Positions 18,826 through 27,494 of a stretch of DNA of 64,000 nt are shown here, piece by piece. Positions within the stretch are counted from its first letter, which is position 1; each line of letters opens with the position of its first letter. Where the stretch lies: positions 8,601,461-8,665,460 of the forward strand of contig NZ_CP114039.1 of NCBI RefSeq assembly GCF_026965535.1. Reading direction: 5' to 3'. The notes under the pieces are model-generated. The model made no database searches and was not told where the DNA came from. It saw only the letters and a program-made list of their open reading frames with translations. The DNA is from Corallococcus sp. NCRR (lineage in GTDB: Bacteria; Myxococcota; Myxococcia; Myxococcales; Myxococcaceae). The translations under genes and the position numbers were made by a program.

Positions 18826-19322
18826 CGGAGCAACCCCGCCGGGCGCTCCTGCGCCACCTCAAACCGCTTGAACAACGGGAAGAGCAACAGGGCCGCCACG
18901 CCCGTGAGCGCCAGCTGCGCCGGCATGCCGGAGAGCAGCGGCGCCGTGGAGCCTTCCTTCACCGTGAGCCAGGTGAAGAACGTGGACAGGAGGCCATGCC
19001 CCAGGTCCGCGCCCATGGCGAACAGCGCGAAGGCCACCGGGCCCCGGACGTCCACGAACGACGCCACCAGCCGGCCCACCAGGAAGGTGAACACCGCGAG
19101 GAACGTGAACAGGCCCGTGGGCTGGCCGCTCATCAGGTCCAGCAGGTAGCCCACCGCGAAGGCGGAGCAGGCCCCTTCCGTGAGGCTCGCCCGGAGCGCG
19201 AGGAAGGCCACCAGCACCACCGTGACGTCCACGCGGCCCAGCACCAGCCCCGCCTGCTGGACGAACACGGACTCCAGCGTGAGCAGCACCAGCGCCAGGA
19301 TGACGGTCACCAGGAACTTCAT
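18822..19322 (-). CDS. mreD: rod shape-determining protein MreD
   Basis: 166 residues, five to six hydrophobic segments, typical MreD size. Recognisable features are LLTLESVFVQQ at the first segment and GYLLDLMSGQPTGLFTFL (MreD family G-x2-x-D-L motif). It is an inner-membrane partner of MreC, MreB and PBP2 in lateral wall synthesis. The ATG overlaps the mreC stop (ATGA) and its own stop overlaps the mrdA start. Confidence 0.93.
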   Translation of the reverse strand: MKFLVTVILALVLLTLESVFVQQAGLVLGRVDVTVVLVAFLALRASLTEGACSAFAVGYLLDLMSGQPTGLFTFLAVFTFLVGRLVASFVDVRGPVAFALFAMGADLGHGLLSTFFTWLTVKEGSTAPLLSGMPAQLALTGVAALLLFPLFKRFEVAQERPAGLLR

Positions 19323-20185
19323 TTCTGCGCGCCCTCCGTGGAGGCCCCGCCGGTGGCGGCCATTTCACTGTACGGACTGCCCACCACCAGGACCTCCTCC
19401 AGCCGGCTGGTGTCCACCGCAGGCGTGATGTCCGCGCCCTGGAACATGCCGTGCTCCTTCTTCTCCAGCTGCGTCACCCGCCCCACCACCAGCCCCGGCG
19501 GATAGATGCCGTCCGTGCCGGAGGTGATGATGAGGTCGCCGTTCTCCACGTCCTCCGTGCGCAGCATGTTCTCCAGCGTCAGGGGGCCGTTGCCCGCGCC
19601 CGCCGCCGTGCCGCGCGCCCTGGAGCGCTGCACCCGCACCGCCACCCGGCTCTGCGGATCCGTCACCAGCGCCACGTCCGCGTAGCCGCCCGTGGACCGG
19701 ATGACCTGCCCGACGATGCCGTCCGGCGTCACCACCGACATGCCGCGGAACACGCCGTCCTTCTCTCCGCTGCTGATCCGCACCGACAGGAGCTTCGCCA
19801 CCGGATTGACGCCCACCACCCGCGCCGGAATCTCCGGCCCGGGCACGGCCTCCGCGTACGCCAGCAATTTGCGCAGCCGCCCGTTCTCCGAGCGGGCCTC
19901 GCCCAGGGCCTGCACCGTCGCCCGCAGCTGAAGGTTCTCCAGTCGCAACGCGTCATTGTCCTGACGGACGCCACGCAGATCCAGGTAGTTGCGCACCGCG
20001 GCCACGGCGCCGTCGATGCCGGCGGTGAGCCCCTGCTGCACGGGGGCCGTGAGCGCGATGACGCCCCGGTCGACGAAGTTCGGGTCGCGGCCCCGCCGCC
20101 CGCCCAGCAGGAAGGCGCCGAGCGGGTACAAGAGGAGGGCGGCCACGAGGAGGAAGCGGCGGTACCGCTTGAGAAGAGACAACAC
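19319..20185 (-). CDS. mreC: rod shape-determining protein MreC
   Basis: 288 residues: cytoplasmic basic start, one membrane segment (residues about 11-29), a periplasmic coiled coil (residues about 75-105, with LRLENLQLRATVQAL) and the double beta-barrel region with GVNPVAKLLSVRI, GMSVVTPDGIVGQV and VENGDLIITSGTDGIYP. It scaffolds the elongasome in the periplasm. Start is GTG, the first gene of mreC-mreD-mrdA-rodA-pilZ. No mreB is visible upstream, so the actin homologue must lie elsewhere. Confidence 0.95.
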   Translation of the reverse strand: MLSLLKRYRRFLLVAALLLYPLGAFLLGGRRGRDPNFVDRGVIALTAPVQQGLTAGIDGAVAAVRNYLDLRGVRQDNDALRLENLQLRATVQALGEARSENGRLRKLLAYAEAVPGPEIPARVVGVNPVAKLLSVRISSGEKDGVFRGMSVVTPDGIVGQVIRSTGGYADVALVTDPQSRVAVRVQRSRARGTAAGAGNGPLTLENMLRTEDVENGDLIITSGTDGIYPPGLVVGRVTQLEKKEHGMFQGADITPAVDTSRLEEVLVVGSPYSEMAATGGASTEGAQK

Positions 20186-20265
20186 GGACGGGGGCTTTCC
20201 CGGGGTGGGCGAAGGACGCGGGTGGAAGGGGGAGAGGGTCGGGCTAAGCTGGCTGAATCGCTTGC

Positions 20266-20295
20266 ATTTTCCGGTCTGTTGTCCTAGGCAGTCAA
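20266..20295 (-). promoter_or_regulatory. candidate sigma-70-type promoter of the mreC operon
   Basis: On the minus strand TTGACT (20295-20290) and GAAAAT (20271-20266) are separated by 18 bp, about 80 bp before the mreC start in the 230-bp divergent gap between mreC and the PpiD-like gene. The -35 matches five of six bases and the -10 four of six. No other structure in this gap was recognised. Confidence 0.4.
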
Positions 20296-20415
20296 GGCCC
20301 GGATGAGGGGGTGTTGATACTCATGCATCCCCACCGGCCGGGCTACCAACAACACGGCGCCGCGAGACCTTCCGCAAGGTGATTCGCGGGCGCTTCCGAC
20401 CGTGAAGTGACCACA

Positions 20416-21993
20416 ATGGACGGTTTGAATCCCCGGAAGGTCTTCTCCCTCCTGTTCATCATCGGCATCGCCGTGGTGTTCACGCTCCAGTTCGGCCCTG
20501 GCAGCAACGGGTTCGCGGACACGGGCAGCCAGGCGCCCACCGCCAGCGCGGTGGCCACGGTGAACGGGAAGGAGATTCCTGTGCGCGACTTCAGCATGGC
20601 CTGGTCGCGGCAGATGAACTTCCTGCGCTCGCAGGGCAACCCCATCCCGGAGTCGGTGGCCCGCCAGTTCGGCCTGGACAAGCAGGTGCTCGACCGGCTG
20701 GTGAACGCGGAGCTGCTCGCCCAGTCGGCGGAGCGCCACGGCATCACCCCGTCGGATGAGGAGCTGCGCAAGCTCATCCACGAGAACACCGACTTCCACA
20801 CCAAGGAGGGCGCGTTCGACTTCGCCCGCTACCAGCAGGTGCTGCGCGACTTCTACCGCCGCACGCCGCAGGAGTACGAGCAGGAGCTGCGCCGCCAGAT
20901 GGCCGCCCAGAAGATGCTGGACGTGGTGCGCACGGGCGCCGTGGTGTCGGACGACGAGGTCCGCGCCCGCTACGAGAAGGAAGGCAACCAGGCGAAGCTG
21001 GTGTTCGCCCGCTTCCTGCCCACGATGTTCGCGGACAAGGTCCCCGCGCCCACGCCCGCGAAGCTCGCGGAGTTCCAGAAGACGCACGAGAAGGAGATCG
21101 CCGACTATTACGCGGCGAACAGCTTCGTCTACAACGTGCCGGAGCGGATCCGCGCCCGTCAGATCCTGGTGAAGGTGGCCCCGGACGCCACGCCCGAGCA
21201 GAAGGCCCAGGCGAAGGCGAAGGCGGAGGGCCTGCGCAAGGAGCTGGACGGCGGCAAGGACTTCGCCACCCTGGCCAGGGCGAGCAGCGACGACGACGCC
21301 ACCAAGGCGAAGGGCGGCGAGCTGGGCTGGGTGGAGCGCACCACGTGGGACCCGGCGCTGGCCGACGCGGCGTTCGCGCTGAAGGCCGGGGAAGTCACGC
21401 AGCCGGTGGAGTCCGCGCTGGGCGTGCACCTGGTGAAGGTGGAGGAGAAGAAGGACGCCCAGGCGAAGAAGCTGGAGGACGTGAAGGGTGAAATCGCCAC
21501 CACGCTCTTCAAGCAGGACCAGGCGAAGGGGCTGGCGAAGGCGGAGGCCGAGAAGGCCCTGGCCGCGGCGAAGGCCGGCAAGTCCCTGAAGGAGCAGTTC
21601 CCGGTCCCCGCCGGCCAGCAGCCCGCGCTGTTGCGCTTCGAGGCGGAGACGAAGCCGGAGGCCGTGGAGACGGACAGCTTCACCGCGCAGGGTGACTCCG
21701 TGCCGCACCTGGGGCCGGCGCCGGCCCTGGTGAAGTCCACCTTCGAGGCCAACGGCCCGGTGGTGCTGGGCGAGGTCTTCACCGTGGGCGACGCGAACAT
21801 CGTCGCGCAGGTGGTGGAGCGCGAGAAGCCGGACACCGCGGGCTTCGACAAGCGCAAGGAGGAGCTGCGCACCCAGGCCCGTCAGGCCAAGCAGATTGAG
21901 CTGACGGAGTCCTTCCTCAAGTCGCTGAAGAAGAGCGGCAGCGTCGTCACCAACACCGAGGCCATCGACTCGGTGCTGGGCTCCGCGGGGTAG
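20416..21993 (+). CDS. PpiD/SurA-type peptidyl-prolyl isomerase chaperone
   Basis: 525 residues from the ATG; a GTG three codons earlier is also in frame. One N-terminal membrane anchor (VFSLLFIIGIAVVFTL), then a SurA-N/PpiD chaperone region with VATVNGKEIPVRDF and FGLDKQVLDRLVNAELL, and a parvulin (PPIC) domain at about residues 245-350 with RARQILVKV, KAKGGELGW and GVHLVKVEE. This is the layout of PpiD: a membrane-anchored periplasmic foldase near the Sec translocon assisting exported proteins. The C-terminal part is Lys/Ala/Glu-rich and helical. It is divergent from mreC and converges with the GGDEF gene without a gap. Confidence 0.88.
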   Translation: MDGLNPRKVFSLLFIIGIAVVFTLQFGPGSNGFADTGSQAPTASAVATVNGKEIPVRDFSMAWSRQMNFLRSQGNPIPESVARQFGLDKQVLDRLVNAELLAQSAERHGITPSDEELRKLIHENTDFHTKEGAFDFARYQQVLRDFYRRTPQEYEQELRRQMAAQKMLDVVRTGAVVSDDEVRARYEKEGNQAKLVFARFLPTMFADKVPAPTPAKLAEFQKTHEKEIADYYAANSFVYNVPERIRARQILVKVAPDATPEQKAQAKAKAEGLRKELDGGKDFATLARASSDDDATKAKGGELGWVERTTWDPALADAAFALKAGEVTQPVESALGVHLVKVEEKKDAQAKKLEDVKGEIATTLFKQDQAKGLAKAEAEKALAAAKAGKSLKEQFPVPAGQQPALLRFEAETKPEAVETDSFTAQGDSVPHLGPAPALVKSTFEANGPVVLGEVFTVGDANIVAQVVEREKPDTAGFDKRKEELRTQARQAKQIELTESFLKSLKKSGSVVTNTEAIDSVLGSAG

Positions 21994-23094
21994 TCACCCG
22001 CCGGAGCGGGCGTAGGGGACCTCCATCGGGGTCCCCCCTCCCGAAGGGGCCTCGGCGACGGCGATGCCGTCCCGGCCCCGGCCCTTGGCCGCGTACATGG
22101 CGAAGTCCGCCGCGCGGATGAGGTCCGTGGAAGTGGTGGCGTGCTCCGGGAAGGAGGCCACCCCCACGCTCGCGGTGAGCGCCACGTCCAGCCCCTGCTC
22201 ACGCAGGAAGCGCTGGCCGCGGAACGCCTCGCAGATGCGCTGGGCGATGACCTGGGCCCCGGCCTTGTCCGTCTCAATCAACATCACCGCGAACTCGTCG
22301 CCGCCGTAGCGGAAGACGGCGTCCAGGTTGTGGCGGCCCAGGCTGATGAGTAGGTCCCCCACCTCCTTGAGCGTGGCGCTGCCCACCAGGTGCCCGTGCC
22401 GGTCGTTGATGGACTTGAAGTGGTCCAGGTCCAGGAACACGAGCGACAGCGGGTGGCGGAAGCGCGCCGAGCGCTTCACCTCCTGCTCCAATTGCGCGCG
22501 CAGGTGCCGCGCGTTGAAGCAGCCGGTGTGCTCGTCCGTGATGGTGAGCTCCTGGACGCGGCGGAAGTTGCGCGCGTTCTCGATGGCGATGGCCGCGTAG
22601 TCCGCGATGGCGGACAGGGCGGCGAGGTCGTCATGCGTGAAGCCGGGCTCGGTGGGCCCGTTGACCAGCTCAATCACGCCCAGCACGCGCTCGCGCGCCA
22701 CCAGGGGCACGGCGAGCAGCGAGCGGGTGTGGAAGGCGGAGGCCTCGTCGAAGCGGGGCGCGAAGCTGGAGTCGCCGGCCACGTCGTGCACGAGCCGCGC
22801 GACGCCAGAGGAGAACACCGCCCCGGCGATGCCCTCGCCCGGGTTGAGCTGGAGGGCCTTGAGCGCCTCGGCGCCCTCCCCCACCGCGATTTCGAAGTAG
22901 AGCTTTCCGCTGCGCTCGTCCTGGAGGATGAGCGACCAGTTGCGCGGCTTGAGCAGCGCGCTGACCTTCTGCATCACCAGCGCGAGCACTTCGCGCAGCT
23001 CCAGCGTGGAGGTCAGCGCCTTGGCCATCTCGTTGTAGGCGGCCAGCTGCTCCACTGTCCGCTTCATGGCCGACAGGAGGTCCGCGGGGTTCAT
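21994..23094 (-). CDS. GAF-GGDEF diguanylate cyclase
   Basis: 366 residues. A short helical lead is followed by a GAF domain (about residues 20-175) and a GGDEF domain (about 185-345) with an intact signature YGGDEF, the Mg-binding DLDHFKSIND and ASVGVASFPEH. It should make c-di-GMP from two GTP in the cytoplasm, with the GAF domain as sensor for an unknown ligand. The product-inhibition site R-x2-D in front of the signature reads HNLD, so Arg is missing and feedback inhibition is probably weak. No membrane segment. It faces maf across a 64-bp divergent gap. Confidence 0.93.
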   Translation of the reverse strand: MNPADLLSAMKRTVEQLAAYNEMAKALTSTLELREVLALVMQKVSALLKPRNWSLILQDERSGKLYFEIAVGEGAEALKALQLNPGEGIAGAVFSSGVARLVHDVAGDSSFAPRFDEASAFHTRSLLAVPLVARERVLGVIELVNGPTEPGFTHDDLAALSAIADYAAIAIENARNFRRVQELTITDEHTGCFNARHLRAQLEQEVKRSARFRHPLSLVFLDLDHFKSINDRHGHLVGSATLKEVGDLLISLGRHNLDAVFRYGGDEFAVMLIETDKAGAQVIAQRICEAFRGQRFLREQGLDVALTASVGVASFPEHATTSTDLIRAADFAMYAAKGRGRDGIAVAEAPSGGGTPMEVPYARSGG

Positions 23095-23158
23095 CGAGGT
23101 GCCCTCTGGAGCGCAAGTCTGCTAAGGCCCGCGAGCGCGAAACATCCCGCACCCGCCC

Positions 23159-23752
23159 ATGGATCCAACCGCTCGCTTCGTTCTCGCCTCCGCATCGCCC
23201 CGGCGCAAGGATTTATTGGCCCAGCTGGGCCTTCGCTTCACCGTGGCGGCGGCGGATATCGATGAAACGCCGATGGCCGGAGAAATTGCGTCGAAGTACG
23301 TGCTCCGGCTGGCCGAAGAGAAGGCACGCACGGTCGCCTCCCGACACCCGGACGCATGGGTGCTGGCCGCGGACACCACCGTGGCCCTGGGGTCGGAGCT
23401 GCTCGGCAAGCCCCAGGACGCGGCGGAGGCGCGGCGGATGATTGGCCGCCTGTCCGGCCGGGTCCATGAAGTCTTCACCGGCATCGCGGTGGCGGGCCGC
23501 GCCCAGGCGTCCCAGGTGGTGCGCACGCAGGTGACCTTCCGCGCGCTCTCCCCGGAGGAGATTGCCTGGTACGCGGACACCGGCGAGCCCCTGGACAAGG
23601 CGGGCGCCTACGCCATCCAGGGCAAGGGCGGCTTCCTGGTGCAGGGCATCGAGGGCAGCCACTCCAATGTCGTGGGCCTGCCGCTGGGCGAGACGCTGGC
23701 GTTGCTTGCGCGCGTGGGCATGCCGCTGCCGTGGACGGAGGGTGCGCGATGA
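23159..23752 (+). CDS. maf: Maf-family nucleotide pyrophosphatase
   Basis: 197 residues, standard Maf size. The N-terminal [18 protein letters not shown] contains the S-x-S-P-R-R motif; [18 protein letters not shown] holds the catalytic Asp and Lys/Pro loop, and [20 protein letters not shown] is the conserved C-terminal block. Maf proteins hydrolyse non-canonical or UTP/dTTP nucleotides and have been linked to septum regulation. The stop overlaps the next start (ATGA), forming a two-gene unit with yggS. Confidence 0.95.
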   Translation: MDPTARFVLASASPRRKDLLAQLGLRFTVAAADIDETPMAGEIASKYVLRLAEEKARTVASRHPDAWVLAADTTVALGSELLGKPQDAAEARRMIGRLSGRVHEVFTGIAVAGRAQASQVVRTQVTFRALSPEEIAWYADTGEPLDKAGAYAIQGKGGFLVQGIEGSHSNVVGLPLGETLALLARVGMPLPWTEGAR

Positions 23753-24417
23753 GCAGCGTGGCGGACCACCTGGCGCGGGTGCGCGAGCGCGTGGCGAAGG
23801 CCTGCGCGAGCGCGGGGCGGCCGGAGTCGTCGGTGACGCTGGTGGCCGTGTCCAAGCTCAAGCCCTCGGCGCTCATCCGCGAGGCGTATGCCGCGGGGCA
23901 GCGAGACTTCGGGGAGAACTACGCCCAGGAGCTGCGGGACAAGGCCGAGGAGCTCAAGGACCTGGACGGCCTGCGCTGGCACGCCATCGGGTCCTTGCAG
24001 ACGAACAAGGTGAAGTACGTGGCCCGCGTCGCGCACGCCTTCCACGCGCTGGAGCGGCTGGACGTCGCCCGGGAGCTGTCCAAGCGGCGCGAAGGGACAT
24101 CTCCCCTGCCCTGCTACGTGGAGCTCAACCTGGGCGGAGAGGACACCAAGCACGGGCTCACCCCGGACACGCTGGGGGACTTCCTCACCCAGGTGCGCGA
24201 GCTGCCGAACCTCCAGGTGGTGGGGCTGATGGCGCTGCCGCCGCCCACGGACGACGTGGCGCGGATGCGCGAGGGCTTCGCCCGGCTGCGCGAGCTGGCG
24301 CGGGCGCACGCGCTGACGGCCCTGTCCATGGGCACCACGCACGACTTCGAGCAGGCAATTCTAGAAGGCGCCACCGTCGTGCGCGTGGGCACCGCCATCT
24401 TCGGCGAGCGCGCCTGA
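23749..24417 (+). CDS. yggS: YggS-family PLP homeostasis protein
   Basis: 222 residues. Fold type III PLP-binding protein: lysine in AVSKLKP (the Schiff-base position), [23 protein letters not shown] and [10 protein letters not shown] are family marks. The usual MGMS segment reads MGTT, a mild variation in the phosphate-binding loop area. The family controls free pyridoxal phosphate levels and has no known enzyme activity. The ATG follows GGAGGG and overlaps the maf stop, so it is translated with maf. Confidence 0.94.
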   Translation: MSSVADHLARVRERVAKACASAGRPESSVTLVAVSKLKPSALIREAYAAGQRDFGENYAQELRDKAEELKDLDGLRWHAIGSLQTNKVKYVARVAHAFHALERLDVARELSKRREGTSPLPCYVELNLGGEDTKHGLTPDTLGDFLTQVRELPNLQVVGLMALPPPTDDVARMREGFARLRELARAHALTALSMGTTHDFEQAILEGATVVRVGTAIFGERA

Positions 24418-24424
24418 AGCCCGC

Positions 24425-24646
24425 TCACAGCTCGCGGAACCTCACCCGCCCCTCCTGGTTGATGAGCGCCTTGTACTCGCAGCCGCAGTAGTTGCAGCGC
24501 ACCTCGTCCCCGTCGGTGAACGTCTCGTCCACGGGGTTGTTGGCGTTGCAGCCGGGGCAGTCGAACTCCTTCAACACACGGCTGCCGGCGCCCGCGCCGG
24601 ATTCCTTGGCGAAGTCGTCGTCGTCGAACTGGAAGTCGTTGGCCAT
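24425..24646 (-). CDS. small zinc-ribbon protein
   Basis: 73 residues. An acidic start (FQFDDDDFAKES), then CPGCN and CNYCGC, two Cys knuckles 21 residues apart that would form one zinc ribbon; EVRCNYCGCEYKAL is typical of ribbons with a short hairpin. I chose the ATG of MANDFQFDD since the sequence further upstream is Pro/Gly-rich and unlike the rest. Function unknown: a small nucleic-acid or protein-binding ribbon is possible. It converges with yggS seven bases apart. Confidence 0.75.
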   Translation of the reverse strand: MANDFQFDDDDFAKESGAGAGSRVLKEFDCPGCNANNPVDETFTDGDEVRCNYCGCEYKALINQEGRVRFREL

Positions 24647-24939
24647 GGCCCCGGACGCTAGCACCGGGCCCGGCGTCCGGGGGTGCCCTGCCGGGCATCC
24701 AGGCAGGCGCGCCGGACTGTCGTCCATTTGTCAGCGGCCCTTGGCGGCGTGTACCCCTGCGGGCCGTCATTTCCGTCCCCTGCCAGTCTTTCGCAGGCGC
24801 GTCCGGAGGGCGGCCGGACGGCTTTGAATGCTGTCCCACGGCCGTCCGTCCTGGAAATGTCCGGTGGCGGGGGCGGTTGAGGGGCACGGTTGGCTTGGGC
24901 GGGCCGGCCACCTAACTTGCAAGCAAGGGAGCACACCCG
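24647..24939. other. 293-bp divergent intergenic region, nothing recognised
   Basis: It separates the zinc-ribbon gene (-) from the first DUF3108 gene (+). It is GC-rich with several short inverted repeats but no clear promoter boxes, tRNA or repeat element. Confidence 0.5.
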
Positions 24940-25746
24940 ATGCGCGGTCTGTCCAGGTGGGGGTTCACGGCGGCGGTGGTGGGACTCATGGGGTCCACGC
25001 TGGCGCATGCCCAGGAGCCCACCGGTTCGGCGTTCGGCCCGGGTGAGCAGGCCCAGTACCGGGTGCGCTACCTGGGGCTGACGGCCGGCACGGCGACGGT
25101 GACGGTGGGCGCGCCCATGACGCAGTGGGGCCAGAGCGTGTGGCCCATCGTGTCCACCGCGAAGTCGGATGACCTGGTGGGCGTCTACCCCATCAAGAGC
25201 CGCTTCGTGTCGTACTGGAACGCGGACGCCGGGCGCGTAACGGGGAGCGACCTTCATTCAGAAGAGAACCGCAAGCGCCGCCGCCAGCGCATCCAGCTGT
25301 CGGCGGATGGAGCGGGCGCCAAGGTCATCAAGCAGAAGGAGAGTGACCCGCCGCGCGAGTCCGAGCACACGCTGCCCGAGGGCTCCATGGACGTGGCGGG
25401 CGCGACGTTCGCGCTGCGCGGCCAGGAGCTGGTGGTGGGCCGCTCCTATTCCTATCCGGTGTTCACCGGCAGCAAGCAGTTCACCATGAGCGCCACGGTG
25501 GAGGGCCGCGAGACGGTGACGACGCCCGCGGGGGCTCGGGACGCCTTCAAGGTGCGCGTGCACACCGACTTCGGCGGCAAGCTGGAATCCAAGCGCGACA
25601 TGGTGGCGTACCTCAGCGCGGATGCGCATCACGTGCCGGTGCGAATCGAAGCGGACTTCGCGCTGGGCACCGTCGTGGCGGAGCTCATGGACTACAAGCC
25701 GGGCCGCGTGGTGACGGTGGCCCGGGCGGACAACTCGGGCGACTGA
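24940..25746 (+). CDS. DUF3108-family exported protein
   Basis: 268 residues with signal peptide (TAAVVGLMGSTLAHAQ). The mature part matches the DUF3108 pattern: GEQAQYRVRYLGLTAGTA near the start, VSYWNADAGR and SEENRKRRRQ in the middle, and a C-terminal HVPVRIEADFALGTVVAEL. Members are periplasmic beta-rich proteins of unknown function. The ATG is preceded by AGGGAG. Two genes later comes a second DUF3108 protein with a DUF4091 protein between them, all co-directional, so a three-gene unit is likely. Confidence 0.82.
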   Translation: MRGLSRWGFTAAVVGLMGSTLAHAQEPTGSAFGPGEQAQYRVRYLGLTAGTATVTVGAPMTQWGQSVWPIVSTAKSDDLVGVYPIKSRFVSYWNADAGRVTGSDLHSEENRKRRRQRIQLSADGAGAKVIKQKESDPPRESEHTLPEGSMDVAGATFALRGQELVVGRSYSYPVFTGSKQFTMSATVEGRETVTTPAGARDAFKVRVHTDFGGKLESKRDMVAYLSADAHHVPVRIEADFALGTVVAELMDYKPGRVVTVARADNSGD

Positions 25747-25783
25747 AAGTGCGTCGTCCGCCAACCAGGGGAAGGCAGGGGGC

Positions 25784-27469
25784 ATGGGCGTGGGTTGGGC
25801 ATGGGCAGTGGCAGCGGCGCTCTCCGCCGCGCCGGGCGGCGTGCAGGTGGTGTCGCCGCTGGTGAAGGTGCGGCCGGACGCGACGCCGAAGGGCGCGAAG
25901 GAGGCTCGCCTCAGCGCGGCCCGGGGTGAATGCGAGGGCACGCAACTGGTGCTCCCCCAGGGCGTGACGCGCGTGACGATGAAGCCCCTGGCCCTCAAGG
26001 GGCCGGGCGCGCCGCTCACCGTGGACGCGTGGCGCGAGGCCTACCTCGACGTGAAGACGCCCTCCAACGGCGAGGGCAAAACGGGCTTGTGGCCGGACGC
26101 GCTGGTGCCCCTGTCCGCGCCCGCCAATCCCAGACATCCGACGGTCGTCTACGTGGAGGTCTGCGTTCCCGCCAAGCAGGCCCCGGGCACCTATACGGGG
26201 AGCCTGAGCGCGGCGGTGGATGGCAGGGAGCTGCCGGCCGTCCCCTTCAGCGTGGAGGTGCAACCTTTCGAGCTGCCCGCGACGTCGTCCCTGCCCAACA
26301 GCTTCGGCATCTCGCTGTACAGCATCGCGAAGGGGCACGGCATCCCGGCGGAGTCGCCGGAGGCGAAGGCGCTCCTGCGCGAGTACGGCAAGACGCTGCT
26401 GGAGCACCGCGTGAGCGCGCACGGCATGGGCATGGACCCGCCGCCGGTGAAGTTCCAGGACGGCCGCGCGGTGCTGGACTGGACCGCGTACGACGCGGAG
26501 ATGGCGCCCTTCCTGGATGGGAGCGTGCTGCCCTCCGGCGCGCGCTTCACCACCGTGGACGTGCGTGACAACCGCAAGGCCTCCACGGACGCGGAGAAGT
26601 CCGCGTACTACCGCGCCTTCCAGAAGCACTTCGCGGACAAGGGATGGAAGGCGCAGCTCTTCTTCTACGCCAAGGACGAACCCAAGCCCGCGGACTTCCC
26701 GCTGGTGAAGGCGCAGTCCAAGCGCGTGCGCGACGCGGGAGCGGACATCCCGGTGCTCGTCACCACGGCGTTGAACCCGGCGCTCCAGGGCTCGGTGGAC
26801 ATCCTCACGCCCATCATCAACTGCTTCTACCCGCGCGAGGGGCCTCAGACGTGCCACAACGTGGTCAACGCCTCGGCCGCGCGCACGAAGCTGAGCTCGC
26901 GCGCGAAGGTGTGGTGGTACCAGAGCTGTATGTCGCACGGCTGCACGGGCGGCCCGCCCGAGGACAAGTCGCTGGACAAGGCGTACAGCGACTGGGCGTC
27001 GTACATGGTGGATCACCCCGCCCCGCTCAACCGCGCCATGGGCCCGCTGGCCTTCGAAAGCGGCGTGGATGGCGAGCTCTATTTCGACACCGTCTTCGCC
27101 TACAACACGAAGAAGGATGTCTGGTCGGACCTCTTCGAGTTCGGCGGCAACGGCGACGGCACCCTCTTCTACCCGGGCACGCCCGCGAAGCTGGGGGGCA
27201 CCGAGCACCAACCCGTGGTGTCCCTGCGGCTGAAACACATCCGTGACGGCCTGGAGGACTACGAATACCTGCGCCTGCTCGACTCGCTGGGCGACGGCGC
27301 CTTCGCGAAGGCGGCGGCGAAGCGGCTGGCGAAGTCCGGGTACGAAATCTCCCGGGACCCGGCGGAATGGGAAGCGGTGCGCAAGGAACTGACCGAGCGC
27401 ATCGTGAAGCGTCAATCGGCTGAACAAGCGAAGCGCTCCGGACGTCGGACTTCCGGGGGAACCCCGTAG
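25784..27469 (+). CDS. DUF4091-domain exported protein, glycoside-hydrolase-like
   Basis: 561 residues, N-terminal signal (AWAVAAALSAAPG). N-terminal beta-sandwich region with RGECEGTQLVLP and VYVEVCVPAKQAPGTYTG; a TIM-barrel-like centre (KAQLFFYAKDEPK, PVLVTTALNP); and a C-terminal DUF4091 segment with GDGTLFYPG and RLKHIRDGLEDYEYLRLL. Proteins of this type are thought to act on glycans outside the cell. Two acidic residues in YAKDEPK are candidate catalytic groups. A Cys pair (QTCHNV, SCMSHGC) may form a disulfide. It is flanked by two DUF3108 genes; substrate unknown. Confidence 0.85.
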   Translation: MGVGWAWAVAAALSAAPGGVQVVSPLVKVRPDATPKGAKEARLSAARGECEGTQLVLPQGVTRVTMKPLALKGPGAPLTVDAWREAYLDVKTPSNGEGKTGLWPDALVPLSAPANPRHPTVVYVEVCVPAKQAPGTYTGSLSAAVDGRELPAVPFSVEVQPFELPATSSLPNSFGISLYSIAKGHGIPAESPEAKALLREYGKTLLEHRVSAHGMGMDPPPVKFQDGRAVLDWTAYDAEMAPFLDGSVLPSGARFTTVDVRDNRKASTDAEKSAYYRAFQKHFADKGWKAQLFFYAKDEPKPADFPLVKAQSKRVRDAGADIPVLVTTALNPALQGSVDILTPIINCFYPREGPQTCHNVVNASAARTKLSSRAKVWWYQSCMSHGCTGGPPEDKSLDKAYSDWASYMVDHPAPLNRAMGPLAFESGVDGELYFDTVFAYNTKKDVWSDLFEFGGNGDGTLFYPGTPAKLGGTEHQPVVSLRLKHIRDGLEDYEYLRLLDSLGDGAFAKAAAKRLAKSGYEISRDPAEWEAVRKELTERIVKRQSAEQAKRSGRRTSGGTP

Positions 27470-27494
27470 TCACTCCCCCCTGGGAGGAAGCAGA

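Noticed and set aside
17011..19149. 712-codon plus-strand open frame
   Set aside because: Antisense to mrdA and mreD; composition typical of a shadow frame.
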